A stretch of DNA of 64,000 nucleotides from NCBI RefSeq assembly GCF_943912385.1, contig NZ_CALTTY010000002.1:62001-126000 (forward strand). The letters are read 5' to 3'. The notes under the pieces were generated by a model. It was not told the origin of the DNA. It searched no databases and worked only from the letters and a program-made list of their open reading frames with translations. Below, piece after piece: positions 34,275 through 43,582 of this stretch; position 1 is the stretch's first letter; the number at the start of each line of letters is the position of its first letter. The translations under genes were made by a program, and so were the position numbers. The stretch comes from an uncultured Anaerococcus sp. (GTDB lineage Bacteria; Bacillota; Clostridia; Tissierellales; Peptoniphilaceae).

Positions 34275-34297
34275 AAGAAGTCTTCGTTCTTTTTTAT
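34275..34297 (+). terminator. Weak terminator after mnmM
   Basis: Short AAGAA/TTCTT hairpin followed by a T run. The stem is weak. Confidence 0.35.
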
Positions 34298-34479
34298 AAA
34301 AATATGAGGTTTAGAAAATTTACCTTACCTTTTAATTAACCTTATATTTTAAAACTTATAGAAAATAATTTTAGGCTAAGACATAGCCATACTTATCAGC
34401 TTTTAAAATAAAAAATACCACCAGTATTAAAAATTTGATATAGTTTTCTTATACAAGTTAATATTTTTAAAATCTATAT

Positions 34480-34517
34480 AAAAAAACAACAGCGGATACC
34501 TTAATCCGGCTGCTGTT
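34480..34517 (-). terminator. Terminator of the glycerol operon
   Basis: Hairpin of AACAGCGGAT with ATCCG and a further GCTGTT arm, followed on the minus strand by TTGTTTTTTT. The 34298-34480 stretch between mnmM and this site is AT-rich and holds no gene. Confidence 0.7.
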
Positions 34518-34524
34518 TTATCTT

Positions 34525-34881
34525 CTACGATGCTCTAGATGTGGCTATTACTCTGATTCCTGTGCCAGCTACATCTTCTATTATGCAGTCACCTATGTCT
34601 ACTGGTGCATTGATGTGGGCCTTGTTGATTTCTTCCATTACCTCACTTATCTTGCCCTTTGGAATTGGGTTTTCAGTTTTAACTGATACTAGGTATTCGT
34701 CTGCTCCGTCTACCCTAGCTGTAGAGGTTACTGTCCTTACTGGGTTGGTAAGTTCGTCTTTAGCGTAGATTTCCCCTCTTTTACAGTTGTTTCCTGTTAT
34801 ATTTGTAATCTCCCCATCTTCTACTGTAACGTTTACTGTGCAGCCTAGGGGGCAATTTATACAAGTTAGTTCTTTAATCAT
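34525..34881 (-). CDS. DUF1667 family protein, glycerol-oxidation subunit
   Basis: 118 residues with a cysteine cluster at the start (C7xxC10xxxC14) and Cys33 in NNCKRG, likely holding an iron-sulfur cluster. DUF1667 proteins regularly sit behind GlpO-like and pyridine-nucleotide oxidoreductase genes. They are thought to form a third subunit of an anaerobic glycerol-3-phosphate oxidising complex; that role is inferred from gene order. Four-base overlap with the upstream FAD gene. Confidence 0.82.
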   Translation of the reverse strand: MIKELTCINCPLGCTVNVTVEDGEITNITGNNCKRGEIYAKDELTNPVRTVTSTARVDGADEYLVSVKTENPIPKGKISEVMEEINKAHINAPVDIGDCIIEDVAGTGIRVIATSRAS

Positions 34882-36137
34882 AAGCTCTCCAATCTTACTT
34901 CGATGTTTTTACTATTTTCATCTAGGTCGCTCTTCTTTAAGACTAAGTCTTCCATCTCACCTGGAGCGAAGACTATCTTTCTTTTTTGAGCAACTTCCTC
35001 ACCGTCTACTTCGAGGACTAGTCTTGATTTTTGGTAGATATTATTTACCCTAAATCTTATTATAACTTCATCTCTCATTGTCTTTGGTGAGATGTATTGT
35101 GGAACTGTGTAGGTTACGCCGTTGCCTGGTATTAGGTTGATTTTTTCTTCCCCTGCTGGGTTAAATTCATCCTTGATATAAGCTGCAGCATTTTCTCCTG
35201 CAAGCTCACTTTCTTCTGTTACATAGTCTACCAGGTCATGAACATGGAGGACGTTTCCTGCTGCAAATACACCTTCAACTGAAGTCATCATCCTATCTGA
35301 TACTTCTGCACCCTTAGTTCTTGCGTCCATTTTAATGCGGGCATCTTTGGTCAGTTCATTTTCAGGAATTAATCCTACAGATAGTAAGATAGCATCACAT
35401 TCTATATATTCTTCTGTGCCTGGAATTACCTTCATGTTTTCATCTACTTTTGATAGGTAAACTCCTTCTACCCTGTCATTTCCTTCGATTCCTGAGATGG
35501 TTGTTGAAAAGTGTAGTGGGATATCAAAGTCGTCTAGACATTGGACTATATTTCTCTTTAGTCCGCCTGAGTATGGCATGATTTCTGCCACACATTTAAC
35601 TTCTGCTCCTTCAAGGGTCATCCTTCTTGCCATGATAAGGCCGATGTCTCCTGATCCTAGGATTACAACTTTTTTACCTGGCATAAAACCATCTAGGTTT
35701 ACTAATTTTTGGGCTGTACCTGCTGAGTAGACACCTGCTGGACGAGAACCTGGTATATTTAGTGCTCCTCTTGGTCTTTCCCTACATCCCATGGCAAGGA
35801 CTACTGCCTTTGGTTTAACTTGGAACATACCGTTTTCTTCATTCATTAGGGTTATTGTCTTATCTTCACTAAAATCGATGACTATAGTATCTAACATGAC
35901 ATCTATGTCACGGTTTTTAACCTCATCTTCATATCTTCCGGCATATTCTGGACCGGTTAATTCTTCTTTAAATCTGTGAAGTCCAAAACCATTGTGGATA
36001 CATTGGTTTAGGATACCTCCAAGTTTTTTATCTCTTTCTACTACAAGAACATTTTCTATACCACAGTCATAGGCCTTGGCAGCTGCTGCAAGTCCTGCAG
36101 GACCACCGCCTATTACTACTAAATCATAATTTTTCAT
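34878..36137 (-). CDS. FAD/NAD-dependent oxidoreductase of the glycerol operon
   Basis: 419 residues with two dinucleotide folds: FAD GGGPAGLAAAAKA (9-21) and NAD ILGSGDIGLIMARRM near residue 160. The FAD-binding VEGVFAAGNVLHVHDLVDYV comes later. The protein resembles the NAD-linked flavoprotein that pairs with GlpO-like proteins and DUF1667, probably passing electrons between glycerol-3-phosphate and NAD or a ferredoxin-like carrier. It lies 9 bases after glpO. Confidence 0.82.
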   Translation of the reverse strand: MKNYDLVVIGGGPAGLAAAAKAYDCGIENVLVVERDKKLGGILNQCIHNGFGLHRFKEELTGPEYAGRYEDEVKNRDIDVMLDTIVIDFSEDKTITLMNEENGMFQVKPKAVVLAMGCRERPRGALNIPGSRPAGVYSAGTAQKLVNLDGFMPGKKVVILGSGDIGLIMARRMTLEGAEVKCVAEIMPYSGGLKRNIVQCLDDFDIPLHFSTTISGIEGNDRVEGVYLSKVDENMKVIPGTEEYIECDAILLSVGLIPENELTKDARIKMDARTKGAEVSDRMMTSVEGVFAAGNVLHVHDLVDYVTEESELAGENAAAYIKDEFNPAGEEKINLIPGNGVTYTVPQYISPKTMRDEVIIRFRVNNIYQKSRLVLEVDGEEVAQKRKIVFAPGEMEDLVLKKSDLDENSKNIEVRLESL

Positions 36138-36146
36138 ACTTTTCTC

Positions 36147-37568
36147 CTACTTTACTCTTCCATCAACATAGTAAGAATCTTTTGAGTTTTTAACTACATC
36201 TTCGAAATCTTCACCTAGTTCTCTTGCAAGAATTTCCATGATGTGTGGCAAGCAGAATCCGCCTTGGCACCTACCAGCGCTTGCTCTTACTCTTCTTTTG
36301 ATACCGTCTACTGTTGTTGCTCCAACAGGTCTGTTTATCGCATCTACTATTTCGCCTTCTGTTACTGATTCGCACCTGCAGATAATTTTTCCATATAGTT
36401 TATTTTTCTTTATTAATTCTGCGTGCTCTTCTAGGCTCATATCTATGGTTTTTGGAATTGGGTCTCTGTCATAGGTGAAATCTTTATTTTCTTCAAAACC
36501 ATACTTATCAGCTACTAAGTTTGCCATGTATTTACCGATTGCTGGAGCTGATGTAAGTCCTGGAGATTCTATACCAACACAGTCAAAGAATCCATCTTTG
36601 CTTTCTTTTAAGATAAAGTCACCACCCATTTCGTGGGCTCTGTTTCCTGAGAAGGATGTGATTACCATCCTAACTGGTACATCTTTTACAGTGTGATTTG
36701 ATTTTTCTATTACTTCTTCTAGTTGTTCCCTGGTTGACCTTCTGTCATTTTTATCTTCAACAAAGTCTGATGTTGGTCCTACTAGGGTGTTTTCGTCTAT
36801 GGTTGGAGTTACTAGGATTCCTTTACCCTTTTCTGTTGGAAGATTAAACATAACGTGGTCTACAAATCCACTTGTGTCCTTATCTAGGAGGAGGTATTCC
36901 CCACGTCTGGCCTTGATTTCAAATTTTTCATCTGAAATTTGGTTGTGGATTTCATCTGAGTATACTCCTGCACAGTTTATAACTGCCTTTGTTTCAAAGT
37001 CTCCATTATTTGTATGAAGAGTCCAGTGGTCGTCTTTTTCTTCGATTTTTTCAACTTTTGTATTGAATTTATAGTCTACACCGTTGATATTTGATACTTC
37101 TGCATAGGCTATATTCATTAAAAATGGATCTAAGATACCAGCTTCTTCACATAAGAGAGAAGCTACAACATCATCTGTGATGTTTTCTTCTAGGGCTAGG
37201 GTTTCTTCCCTATTTAAAATCTTCATTCCATTTACCCCATTTTCTATACCTTGGTCATATAGAGCTTGTAATTTATCCATGTCCTTTTCATCGTGGCATA
37301 AAACAAGGGTACCGATTTTTTTGTATGGGAAGGCAAATAGCTTGCTTTCTTCTTCCATCATGTGGTTTCCTTCCACATTCATCTTAGCCTTCATAGTACC
37401 TGGGACGGCATCATAACCGCCATGGCAGATACCAGAGTTGGCCTTACTTGTTTCAGTACATACGTCTTCATTCTTTTCTAGTAATAGGAATTTACCTTTT
37501 TTCTTTGAAAGGTGGGCGGCTACAGATGCTCCTGTGACTCCTCCACCAATGATTATTACATCAAACAT
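36147..37568 (-). CDS. FAD-dependent glycerol-3-phosphate dehydrogenase, GlpO/GlpA-like
   Basis: 473 residues, N-terminal GGGVTGASVAAHL (8-20) and DAO fold. The C-terminal [2Fe-2S] BFD-like domain has CRCESVTEGEI and CQGGFC. It is the operon's main glycerol-3-phosphate oxidising subunit and a paralogue of the gene at 22184. AAAGGAG precedes the start. A GlpP-like leader and possible promoter lie between glpK and this gene, so the three-gene oxidase block may be controlled separately from the kinase. Confidence 0.85.
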   Translation of the reverse strand: MFDVIIIGGGVTGASVAAHLSKKKGKFLLLEKNEDVCTETSKANSGICHGGYDAVPGTMKAKMNVEGNHMMEEESKLFAFPYKKIGTLVLCHDEKDMDKLQALYDQGIENGVNGMKILNREETLALEENITDDVVASLLCEEAGILDPFLMNIAYAEVSNINGVDYKFNTKVEKIEEKDDHWTLHTNNGDFETKAVINCAGVYSDEIHNQISDEKFEIKARRGEYLLLDKDTSGFVDHVMFNLPTEKGKGILVTPTIDENTLVGPTSDFVEDKNDRRSTREQLEEVIEKSNHTVKDVPVRMVITSFSGNRAHEMGGDFILKESKDGFFDCVGIESPGLTSAPAIGKYMANLVADKYGFEENKDFTYDRDPIPKTIDMSLEEHAELIKKNKLYGKIICRCESVTEGEIVDAINRPVGATTVDGIKRRVRASAGRCQGGFCLPHIMEILARELGEDFEDVVKNSKDSYYVDGRVK

Positions 37569-37600
37569 CTTTACTCCTTTTATGTAAAAATCTATATAAG

Positions 37601-37646
37601 AAAACGAGCAAAAGTAGGGTTTACTTTTGCTCGCTTATCTCTCTAA
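37601..37646 (-). promoter_or_regulatory. Intra-operon terminator and candidate GlpP site before glpO
   Basis: Perfect 12-bp stem (37605-37616 with 37622-37633) followed on the minus strand by TTTTCTTAT. Just 5' of it lies TTAGAGAGATAAGCGAGC, the motif shared with the other glycerol leaders. A candidate promoter lies upstream: TTGATT (37693-37688) and TACAGT (37670-37665) with 17-bp spacing. Confidence 0.65.
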
Positions 37647-37694
37647 TATTATTCACTTATTCACACTGTACTACAGATTTTATTTCTAATCAAA

Positions 37695-39200
37695 TTATTC
37701 TTCGTAGTGTTTTGCCCAGTCAAATGATCTTGCAATAGCTCTTTGCCAGTTTCTATCTTTCTTATCTCTTTCTTCTCTAGAAATTTGTGGATCAAATACC
37801 CTGTCAACTAGTCTGTATTTTCTAATTTCATCTAGGTCTTCATAGTAACCTGTTGCAAGACCTGCAAGGTATGAAGCACCTAGGGCTGTTGTTTCTAGTG
37901 TTTCTGGTCTTTCTACCTTGGTTTGGATCATATCTGCTTGTACTTGCATTAGGAAGTTATTGGCACTTGCCCCACCGTCAACCTTAAGTTCGTGAAGTGG
38001 ATGGCCTGAGTCTCTTTCCATTGATGCAAGAACATCGTTTGTTAGGTATGCAAGAGATTCTAGGGTTGCCCTTACGATGTGGTATTTGTTTGTACCACGG
38101 GTTAGACCTACTATAGATCCTCTAGCATATGGGTCCCAATATGGAGCACCTAGCCCTGTAAATGCTGGCACCACATAGCAACCATTTGTATCATCAACTT
38201 TTGTAGCCATGTATTCTGTATCATCAGCTGCGTCTACTATCCTTAGTTGGTCTCTTAACCACTGGATGGCTGAACCTGCAACGAATATAGAACCTTCAAG
38301 GGCATAGTCTACCTTGCCTTCTTCAAGTCCCCAACCTATAGTTGTAACAAGTCCGTTTTCAGACTTAACAGCTTCTTCACCTGTATTCATAAGTAGGAAG
38401 GCACCTGTACCATAGGTATTTTTAGCATCTCCCTTTTCAAAACATGTTTGACCGAATAGGGCTGCTTGTTGGTCACCTGCTATACCTGATATCTTGATTT
38501 CTCCATCGAAATATCCTGGGAATGTTTTTCCGTATACATGAGAAGATGGTTTAACTTCTGGAAGCATGCATTTTGGAATATTTAACATTTCAAGTAGCTC
38601 ATCATCCCATTCTAGGGTATGGATGTTAAAAATCATAGTTCTTGATGCGTTTGAATAGTCTGTAACATGGACCTTACCACGGGTTAAGTTATAAACTAAC
38701 CAAGAGTCTACAGTACCAAATAAAAGTTCACCGTTTTCAGCTCTTTCTTGACCATTTTCTATATTATCAAGGATCCATCTGATTTTTGTAGCAGAGAAAT
38801 ATGGGTCTACAACTAGACCAGTCTTTTCTTGGATCATGCCCCTATAGCCATCTTTAACAAGTTGATCGGCCATGTCAGCAGTTCTCCTACATTGCCATAC
38901 TATGGCATTGTAAACTGGTTTGCCGGTATCCTTTTCCCAAACTATAGTAGTTTCCCTTTGGTTTGTTATACCAATGGCTTCTATGTCGGAAGCTTGTACG
39001 CCAAGCTTGGCCATAGATTCAGTACATACCCCTATTTGTGTTGACCAGATTTCAGTAGCATCATGCTCTACCCAACCTGGGTGTGGGAAAAATTGTGTAA
39101 ATTCTTTTTGAGCCACAGACATAATCTCACCTTTTTTATTGAAGATTATCGCTCTGTTACTTGTTGTTCCGGCATCTAATGCCATAATGTACTTAGTCAT
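37695..39200 (-). CDS. glpK: Glycerol kinase
   Basis: Phosphorylates glycerol with ATP, the committing step after GlpF uptake. 501 residues, the usual length, of FGGY kinase fold. DAGTTSNRAI near the start binds phosphate, with the conserved NQRETT, GAFLLMNTG and DGGASANNFLMQ segments. His-containing EIIA/HPr control regions were not checked residue by residue. The ATG at 39200 is chosen over 39263 because AAAGGAG precedes it and the longer frame would overlap glpP. Confidence 0.95.
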   Translation of the reverse strand: MTKYIMALDAGTTSNRAIIFNKKGEIMSVAQKEFTQFFPHPGWVEHDATEIWSTQIGVCTESMAKLGVQASDIEAIGITNQRETTIVWEKDTGKPVYNAIVWQCRRTADMADQLVKDGYRGMIQEKTGLVVDPYFSATKIRWILDNIENGQERAENGELLFGTVDSWLVYNLTRGKVHVTDYSNASRTMIFNIHTLEWDDELLEMLNIPKCMLPEVKPSSHVYGKTFPGYFDGEIKISGIAGDQQAALFGQTCFEKGDAKNTYGTGAFLLMNTGEEAVKSENGLVTTIGWGLEEGKVDYALEGSIFVAGSAIQWLRDQLRIVDAADDTEYMATKVDDTNGCYVVPAFTGLGAPYWDPYARGSIVGLTRGTNKYHIVRATLESLAYLTNDVLASMERDSGHPLHELKVDGGASANNFLMQVQADMIQTKVERPETLETTALGASYLAGLATGYYEDLDEIRKYRLVDRVFDPQISREERDKKDRNWQRAIARSFDWAKHYEE

Positions 39201-39210
39201 ATTTACTCCT

Positions 39211-39783
39211 TTACATTTTCCATACTTCATAATTAGAACTTGAGACCGCGATGGCACCAGCATTTAGGGAATATATTACATCAGACTTATCCCTTATAAG
39301 TCCCCCTGCAACAAGGGGTGTAGCAGTCCTTTTGCTAATTTCAGTCACCATCTTAGGCATGATACCTGGCAGGACTTCTATAAGGTCAGAAGAAATATTT
39401 TTTAATGTTTCCTTGACACTTTCATAAGAAAGGCTATCTAAAAGGAAAAATCTAAAGACCGTGCTTAGACCAATCCTTCTAGCCTCGTAGGAATTTTGTG
39501 CCCTTGTGGTGATAATTCCATCAGCCCTGGTGTATTTTTTGATAAAGCTAGGTGAGTAGTGCGATGATGAAAGTCCTTCGATTAAGTTCTCGTGAACAAA
39601 TACAATTTTATTCTTATCCTTGAGCTTGTCGACTATAGTTGGGATCGTTTCGATAGTCCCAAAAAGCACGAATACAATCTTATTACCGTCGTAGTCTTCC
39701 TTGAGACATTCCCTTAAGTCTTTGCCATCTTTGATGGCCATAATCAGTGGATTTTCATAAAGCACTTCTTTTATATCTAGCAT
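39211..39783 (-). CDS. glpP: Glycerol-3-phosphate responsive antiterminator GlpP
   Basis: 190 residues with the GlpP fold (PF04309): NPLIMAIKDGKDL near the start, VFVHENLIEGLSS, then DGIITTRAQNSYEARRIGL and ATPLVAGGLIRDKSDVIYSLNAGAIAVSSS at the end. In Bacillus it binds glycerol-3-phosphate and leader RNA to stop termination of glp genes. The ATG at 39783 is preferred (AGGGAGAG before it); the longer frame reaches into the leader hairpin. It heads the glpP-glpK-glpO-FAD-DUF1667 run. Confidence 0.93.
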   Translation of the reverse strand: MLDIKEVLYENPLIMAIKDGKDLRECLKEDYDGNKIVFVLFGTIETIPTIVDKLKDKNKIVFVHENLIEGLSSSHYSPSFIKKYTRADGIITTRAQNSYEARRIGLSTVFRFFLLDSLSYESVKETLKNISSDLIEVLPGIMPKMVTEISKRTATPLVAGGLIRDKSDVIYSLNAGAIAVSSSNYEVWKM

Positions 39784-39800
39784 ATCTCTCCCTAAACACA

Positions 39801-39840
39801 CAAAGCGAGCCCTCAATCAACAAAGCTCGCTTCTCTCATT
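39801..39840 (-). promoter_or_regulatory. Leader hairpin of glpP, candidate autoregulatory GlpP site
   Basis: On the minus strand AAGCGAGC (39832-39825) pairs with GCTCGCTT (39810-39803). It overlaps AATGAGAGAAGCGAGCTTTG, the fourth copy of the shared glycerol-leader motif. The T run after it is short (TTTGTGTGTTT), so termination would be weak. Confidence 0.6.
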
Positions 39841-39856
39841 ATTATCATGTGTATTT

Positions 39857-39885
39857 ATAATATCACACTTTAATTTTTTTCGCAA
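39857..39885 (-). promoter_or_regulatory. Promoter for the glpP-glpK operon
   Basis: On the minus strand TTGCGA (39885-39880) and TATTAT (39862-39857) are 17 bp apart; transcription would start about 15 bases before the leader hairpin. Confidence 0.65.
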
Positions 39886-39918
39886 GTGTTTTCATACAAA
39901 TTTATTCTTATAAAGGTA

Positions 39919-39952
39919 CCAGCATTATTTTCTTATAGCTAGGTAATGCTGG
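39919..39952. terminator. Hairpin terminator after rsuA
   Basis: Perfect 9-bp stem CCAGCATTA/TAATGCTGG (39919-39927 with 39944-39952), 10 bases past the rsuA stop. The T run is better on the plus strand than on the minus. Confidence 0.55.
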
Positions 39953-39961
39953 CTGATTTTT

Positions 39962-40657
39962 CTATTTAAATAAGGCTAGTTCCTTTTCTGTAAGCTCCCT
40001 ATAGTCCCCTTCGTCTAGGTATGGATCTAGGATTAAATCTCCTATGGCTACTCTTTTTAGGGATACCACTTCATTTCCAAGGTTTGAAAATAGTCTCTTT
40101 ACAAGGTGGTACTTGCCTTCTGTTACCTTGACTATAGCCTTTCTATCATCCTTTATAATTAATTCAGCAGGTCTTGCTGTGTAGTCGTCTTCTTTGATAT
40201 AAACCCCATTTTTAAATTCTTCTATGAGACTTTCTTCGATTTTGTCCCTAGTTTTTACCTCATAGGTCTTTGTTATATTTGAATTTGGGCTGGTTACCTT
40301 GTGGATAAATTTCCCATCAGTTGATAGGAGGATAAGACCTGTGGTATCCTTATCTAGTCTTCCAGCTATGGATAGGTCATAGGTTAAGTAGAAGTCATCT
40401 AGGAGGTCTATTACTGTCTTGTTCCTATCTTTTGTGGAAGATAGGACTCCGGCTGGTTTGTTTAGTATCAAATATAAATTGTCAATGTATTCTACAAAGT
40501 GGCCCATATAGAAAACTTCATCTACATAGGGGTCGACCTTGACCGAAGAGTCTTTTACAACTTCCCCATTTATGACAAGGGCCCCTTTCTTGGCATTTCT
40601 CTTTATGTTTTTCCTGGTGTCAAGACCAGTATTTCCAATCATCTTATCTACTCTCAT
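39962..40657 (-). CDS. 16S rRNA pseudouridine synthase (RsuA family)
   Basis: 231 residues: an N-terminal S4 RNA-binding domain (about 1-60, MRVDKMIGNTGLDTRKNIKR), then the synthase domain with the catalytic Asp in AGRLDKDTTGLILLSTDG. The length and the LILNKPAGVLSS segment match the RsuA group that modifies U516 of 16S rRNA. RluB/E/F relatives cannot be fully excluded. The start overlaps the PadR stop by four bases. Confidence 0.85.
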   Translation of the reverse strand: MRVDKMIGNTGLDTRKNIKRNAKKGALVINGEVVKDSSVKVDPYVDEVFYMGHFVEYIDNLYLILNKPAGVLSSTKDRNKTVIDLLDDFYLTYDLSIAGRLDKDTTGLILLSTDGKFIHKVTSPNSNITKTYEVKTRDKIEESLIEEFKNGVYIKEDDYTARPAELIIKDDRKAIVKVTEGKYHLVKRLFSNLGNEVVSLKRVAIGDLILDPYLDEGDYRELTEKELALFK

Positions 40658-40980
40658 TTATTTCCCTTTTCTAATACACTGTCCATGGCATCCTTTAGGC
40701 TATCATAGGACTTGTAAAATTCATCTAGGTAGTCTCTGCCCTGATCTGTGATATAATAATATTTTCTCATGGGTCCCTTATTTGACTTCTTAAGAGTCCC
40801 AAGGATTAGACCTTTTTTGATTAGCCTAGTTAGGATGGGATAGACTGTTCCTTCTGTCATATTATAAAAACCATTTAGTTTTAATTCTTCTATAATTTCA
40901 TAGCCATAGGTTTCCTTATTTTTTATTATGTGAAGGATTATTCCGTCAATAAGCCCCTTTAACATTTGTGTATCTATCAT
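40654..40980 (-). CDS. PadR family transcriptional regulator
   Basis: 108 residues with the winged-helix PadR core: GIILHIIKNKETYGYEIIEEL, TEGTVYPILTRLIKKGLI and the wing MRKYYYITDQG. It is a short (subfamily 2) member without the long C-terminal helix domain. PadR proteins usually repress neighbouring export or resistance genes. Here it overlaps rsuA and its target is not evident. An imperfect repeat (CTACTAT/ATAGGTAG) at about 40990-41014 may be its own operator. Confidence 0.87.
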   Translation of the reverse strand: MIDTQMLKGLIDGIILHIIKNKETYGYEIIEELKLNGFYNMTEGTVYPILTRLIKKGLILGTLKKSNKGPMRKYYYITDQGRDYLDEFYKSYDSLKDAMDSVLEKGNK

Positions 40981-41020
40981 AATCTCACCTACCTATATTG
41001 TATTGCATAGTAGATATCTT

Positions 41021-43582
41021 TCAATTTCTCTTGCAGAAATACTTCATGGGGCAATACTTACAAACACTCCTATCATCAGTTCTCCTATAGCCGATGTTCC
41101 TATCTATCATCCTTGCTATCTTATCTATTTCATTGATATCAAAGTCAGTTGGGCTTATTTCTACCAGCCTATCTTCTTCTATAAAGTAGAGATACATTTT
41201 GTTTAATTCGTGCTTGTTTCCTAGGATTAGCTCACGGTAGGTCATAAGCTGGCCCTTATAGCCAGAAATTAAATTTTCCTTATAAGTCCCGGTTTTAATA
41301 TCAATAATTGACCCATCAACAAGGCTTAGGTCGACCTTACCCTGGAGGATATAAAAATTCCTATCAAGCTTGTAATTCGTCTCGACTCCTGTGATTTGAA
41401 ATTTTCTACTTATGAAGTTTTCTAAGGGTTTTCTGTATGTGGGGTTTTTATCTAGAAAATCTTTTAAAGAGCCTATATCATCTGGTCTGAGGCTGATATA
41501 CTCAGCAAGTTTGTGGGTGTTTGTACCAAAGTTTAAGGCTAGGTTTTTAGGACTTTTAAATTCTAGCTTTCTCATAAACCTATATTTCAAAGAGCAGGTC
41601 TTAAATACTTCTATATCTGTGGTGTAGGCCAGGGTGAGTTTTTCTTTTCTTTCCTCACTTCGCATAAAATCAAGACTTTTTAGGGCTGATGACCTTGGGA
41701 AAGATTCTTGGAACTTATTTAATTTATAATCCTCGCTATTATCAAGGAGGACCAAGAGGTTTTTGGCCCTGGTAAAACCAGTGTAGTATTTCCTGTAAAA
41801 ATCTTTAACATAGGAAAAGTCGTGAGGCTCTCTTTTTGATAAAAATCCTGGTTTTGATGGTTTTGGAGAGTCGTAAAGACCTGATATAAAGACTACTTCA
41901 AACTCTAAACCCTTGGCCTGGTGGATAGTCATGAAGTTTACTGCATCCTTATGGCTATCAACTAGCTTATATTCCTCAACTGACCTTGATATAAAAAGAT
42001 AGGCCATAAAAGATGTTAGAAAATCTTTAAAGTGACTTATCATATCACCATGGGCAAAAATTTCATCATAGTCATGGGCCAGACTTAGTAGGGTGGAAAT
42101 ATTGCTGAGAACTCTTACCCCGTCTAGATCCTCCTCATCCATAATTAAAAATTTCCTAAAATAATCAAGGCCCAAGGCCCTATAGATTAAAGACGTTATT
42201 TGAAGCTTATCCTCATCGTTTTCTCCTATAAAGTTTTGGATTTCACTATTTTCCCTAAGCCTATCATCCCTAGCTAGGTAATAAAGATAATTTTGGTATC
42301 TAGCCTTATTTTTGGCATAGGCCCCATAACTTTGAGATAAGTCGCCAAGTCTAGTTGGGATTTTTGATAATTTTAAAATTATATAGACAAGCCCCCTTAT
42401 CTCATCTCTTTTAAAAAATTCGGAAGACTTTTTGTTTAAGACCCTTATGCCAGATTTTTCAAAGTGGTTTTGGAGTTTGTCTACATAGGGGTGGTTTAAT
42501 GATGGAAATAAAAATGCTATTTGTCCCAGGTTTATATCCTGTTTTAAAATCCTTATAATGCTTGCCAAGTTGTTAAATTCATTGGCCCTAGCCCTTACTA
42601 TGGTGTTGGGATTTTTCTCCTTATCAGCTGACCTTAAACTTTTTTTATTACTCTTCCCGTAGTCTTCATTATCGAGCCATTTTAAGGACTTATCTATTAT
42701 AACCTGGTTTGACCTGTAATTTATGTCAAGCTTATAAATATTAGCCCTATAACCCCTTGTCTTAAAGAAATTTTCTGAAAAGTCTGTTAGGTTTTTAGGG
42801 TCTGCTCCCCTAAACGAATAAAGAGATTGGTCGTCGTCACCAAATACTATAATTTCCTTATCTCTTACCAGGTTAAAGGCTATTTCTTGCTGGATGAAAT
42901 TTGTATCCTGGTACTCATCGACAATGACAAAGTCAATGCCGGATCGGATTTTTTCGCCAAATGCTGGATCTTTTAACAAGTCGAGGAAATCTTTTAGGAT
43001 CATTTGGAAATTGATGAGGTTTTTCTCTCTAAGGAGCGCCTCATGACATTTAAAAATCTTCGCTGCAAAGACCTCCCTTGACTTATCTGACTTAAGCATT
43101 TGCTCCACATCCATGACCTGGTTGGTTATTTCTTCGTAGATTGCCTTAATTTCCCTAACGTGGCCATAAGTTATATAATTTTCATAGCCCTCTATAGCCT
43201 TATACCTGTCGAGGTTTTCCTCTATAAGGTAGCCTTCCATGACCTGGTCTATAACCTTACTATCTAAAAAAGGTCTATCAAGTGAAGGATATTTTTCGAG
43301 AAAATCAAGGGCTAGAGAATGAAAATTTCCTATCATCATATCCTTAAGCTCTATTTTTAGACCTTCTTTTTTAAATTCAGATATAATCCTAGTTTGAAGT
43401 TCACTTGCCGCCTTTTTGGTAAAGGTTGTTATTAGAATCCTATTTGGACTAAGCCCCTCATTTTTTATAAGGGATGTGACCTTTTTTACAATGGTAAAGG
43501 TCTTACCTGTCCCCGGACCTGCAATTACAGCTGCAGGAGTCTTGGCTTTTTCTATAATTAATCTTTGGCTTTCATTTATCAT
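41021..43582 (-). CDS. UvrD/PcrA-type helicase fused to an Fe-S PD-(D/E)XK nuclease domain
   Basis: 853 residues. The helicase part has Walker A GPGTGKT (22-28), VDEYQDTN, GDDDQSLYSFRG, YRSNQVI and TIHQAKGLEFEVVFI, all SF1 motifs. The C-terminal ~200 residues have a RecB-like nuclease look: CSLKYRFMRKLEF, GTNTHKLAEY, VDLSLVDGSIIDIKTG, then CKYCPMKYFC. The first Cys with the last three would hold a 4Fe-4S cluster, as in AddB. It is shorter than AddA (~1200), so it is a separate repair helicase-nuclease. Overlaps the upstream GNAT gene by four bases. Confidence 0.82.
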   Translation of the reverse strand: MINESQRLIIEKAKTPAAVIAGPGTGKTFTIVKKVTSLIKNEGLSPNRILITTFTKKAASELQTRIISEFKKEGLKIELKDMMIGNFHSLALDFLEKYPSLDRPFLDSKVIDQVMEGYLIEENLDRYKAIEGYENYITYGHVREIKAIYEEITNQVMDVEQMLKSDKSREVFAAKIFKCHEALLREKNLINFQMILKDFLDLLKDPAFGEKIRSGIDFVIVDEYQDTNFIQQEIAFNLVRDKEIIVFGDDDQSLYSFRGADPKNLTDFSENFFKTRGYRANIYKLDINYRSNQVIIDKSLKWLDNEDYGKSNKKSLRSADKEKNPNTIVRARANEFNNLASIIRILKQDINLGQIAFLFPSLNHPYVDKLQNHFEKSGIRVLNKKSSEFFKRDEIRGLVYIILKLSKIPTRLGDLSQSYGAYAKNKARYQNYLYYLARDDRLRENSEIQNFIGENDEDKLQITSLIYRALGLDYFRKFLIMDEEDLDGVRVLSNISTLLSLAHDYDEIFAHGDMISHFKDFLTSFMAYLFISRSVEEYKLVDSHKDAVNFMTIHQAKGLEFEVVFISGLYDSPKPSKPGFLSKREPHDFSYVKDFYRKYYTGFTRAKNLLVLLDNSEDYKLNKFQESFPRSSALKSLDFMRSEERKEKLTLAYTTDIEVFKTCSLKYRFMRKLEFKSPKNLALNFGTNTHKLAEYISLRPDDIGSLKDFLDKNPTYRKPLENFISRKFQITGVETNYKLDRNFYILQGKVDLSLVDGSIIDIKTGTYKENLISGYKGQLMTYRELILGNKHELNKMYLYFIEEDRLVEISPTDFDINEIDKIARMIDRNIGYRRTDDRSVCKYCPMKYFCKRN

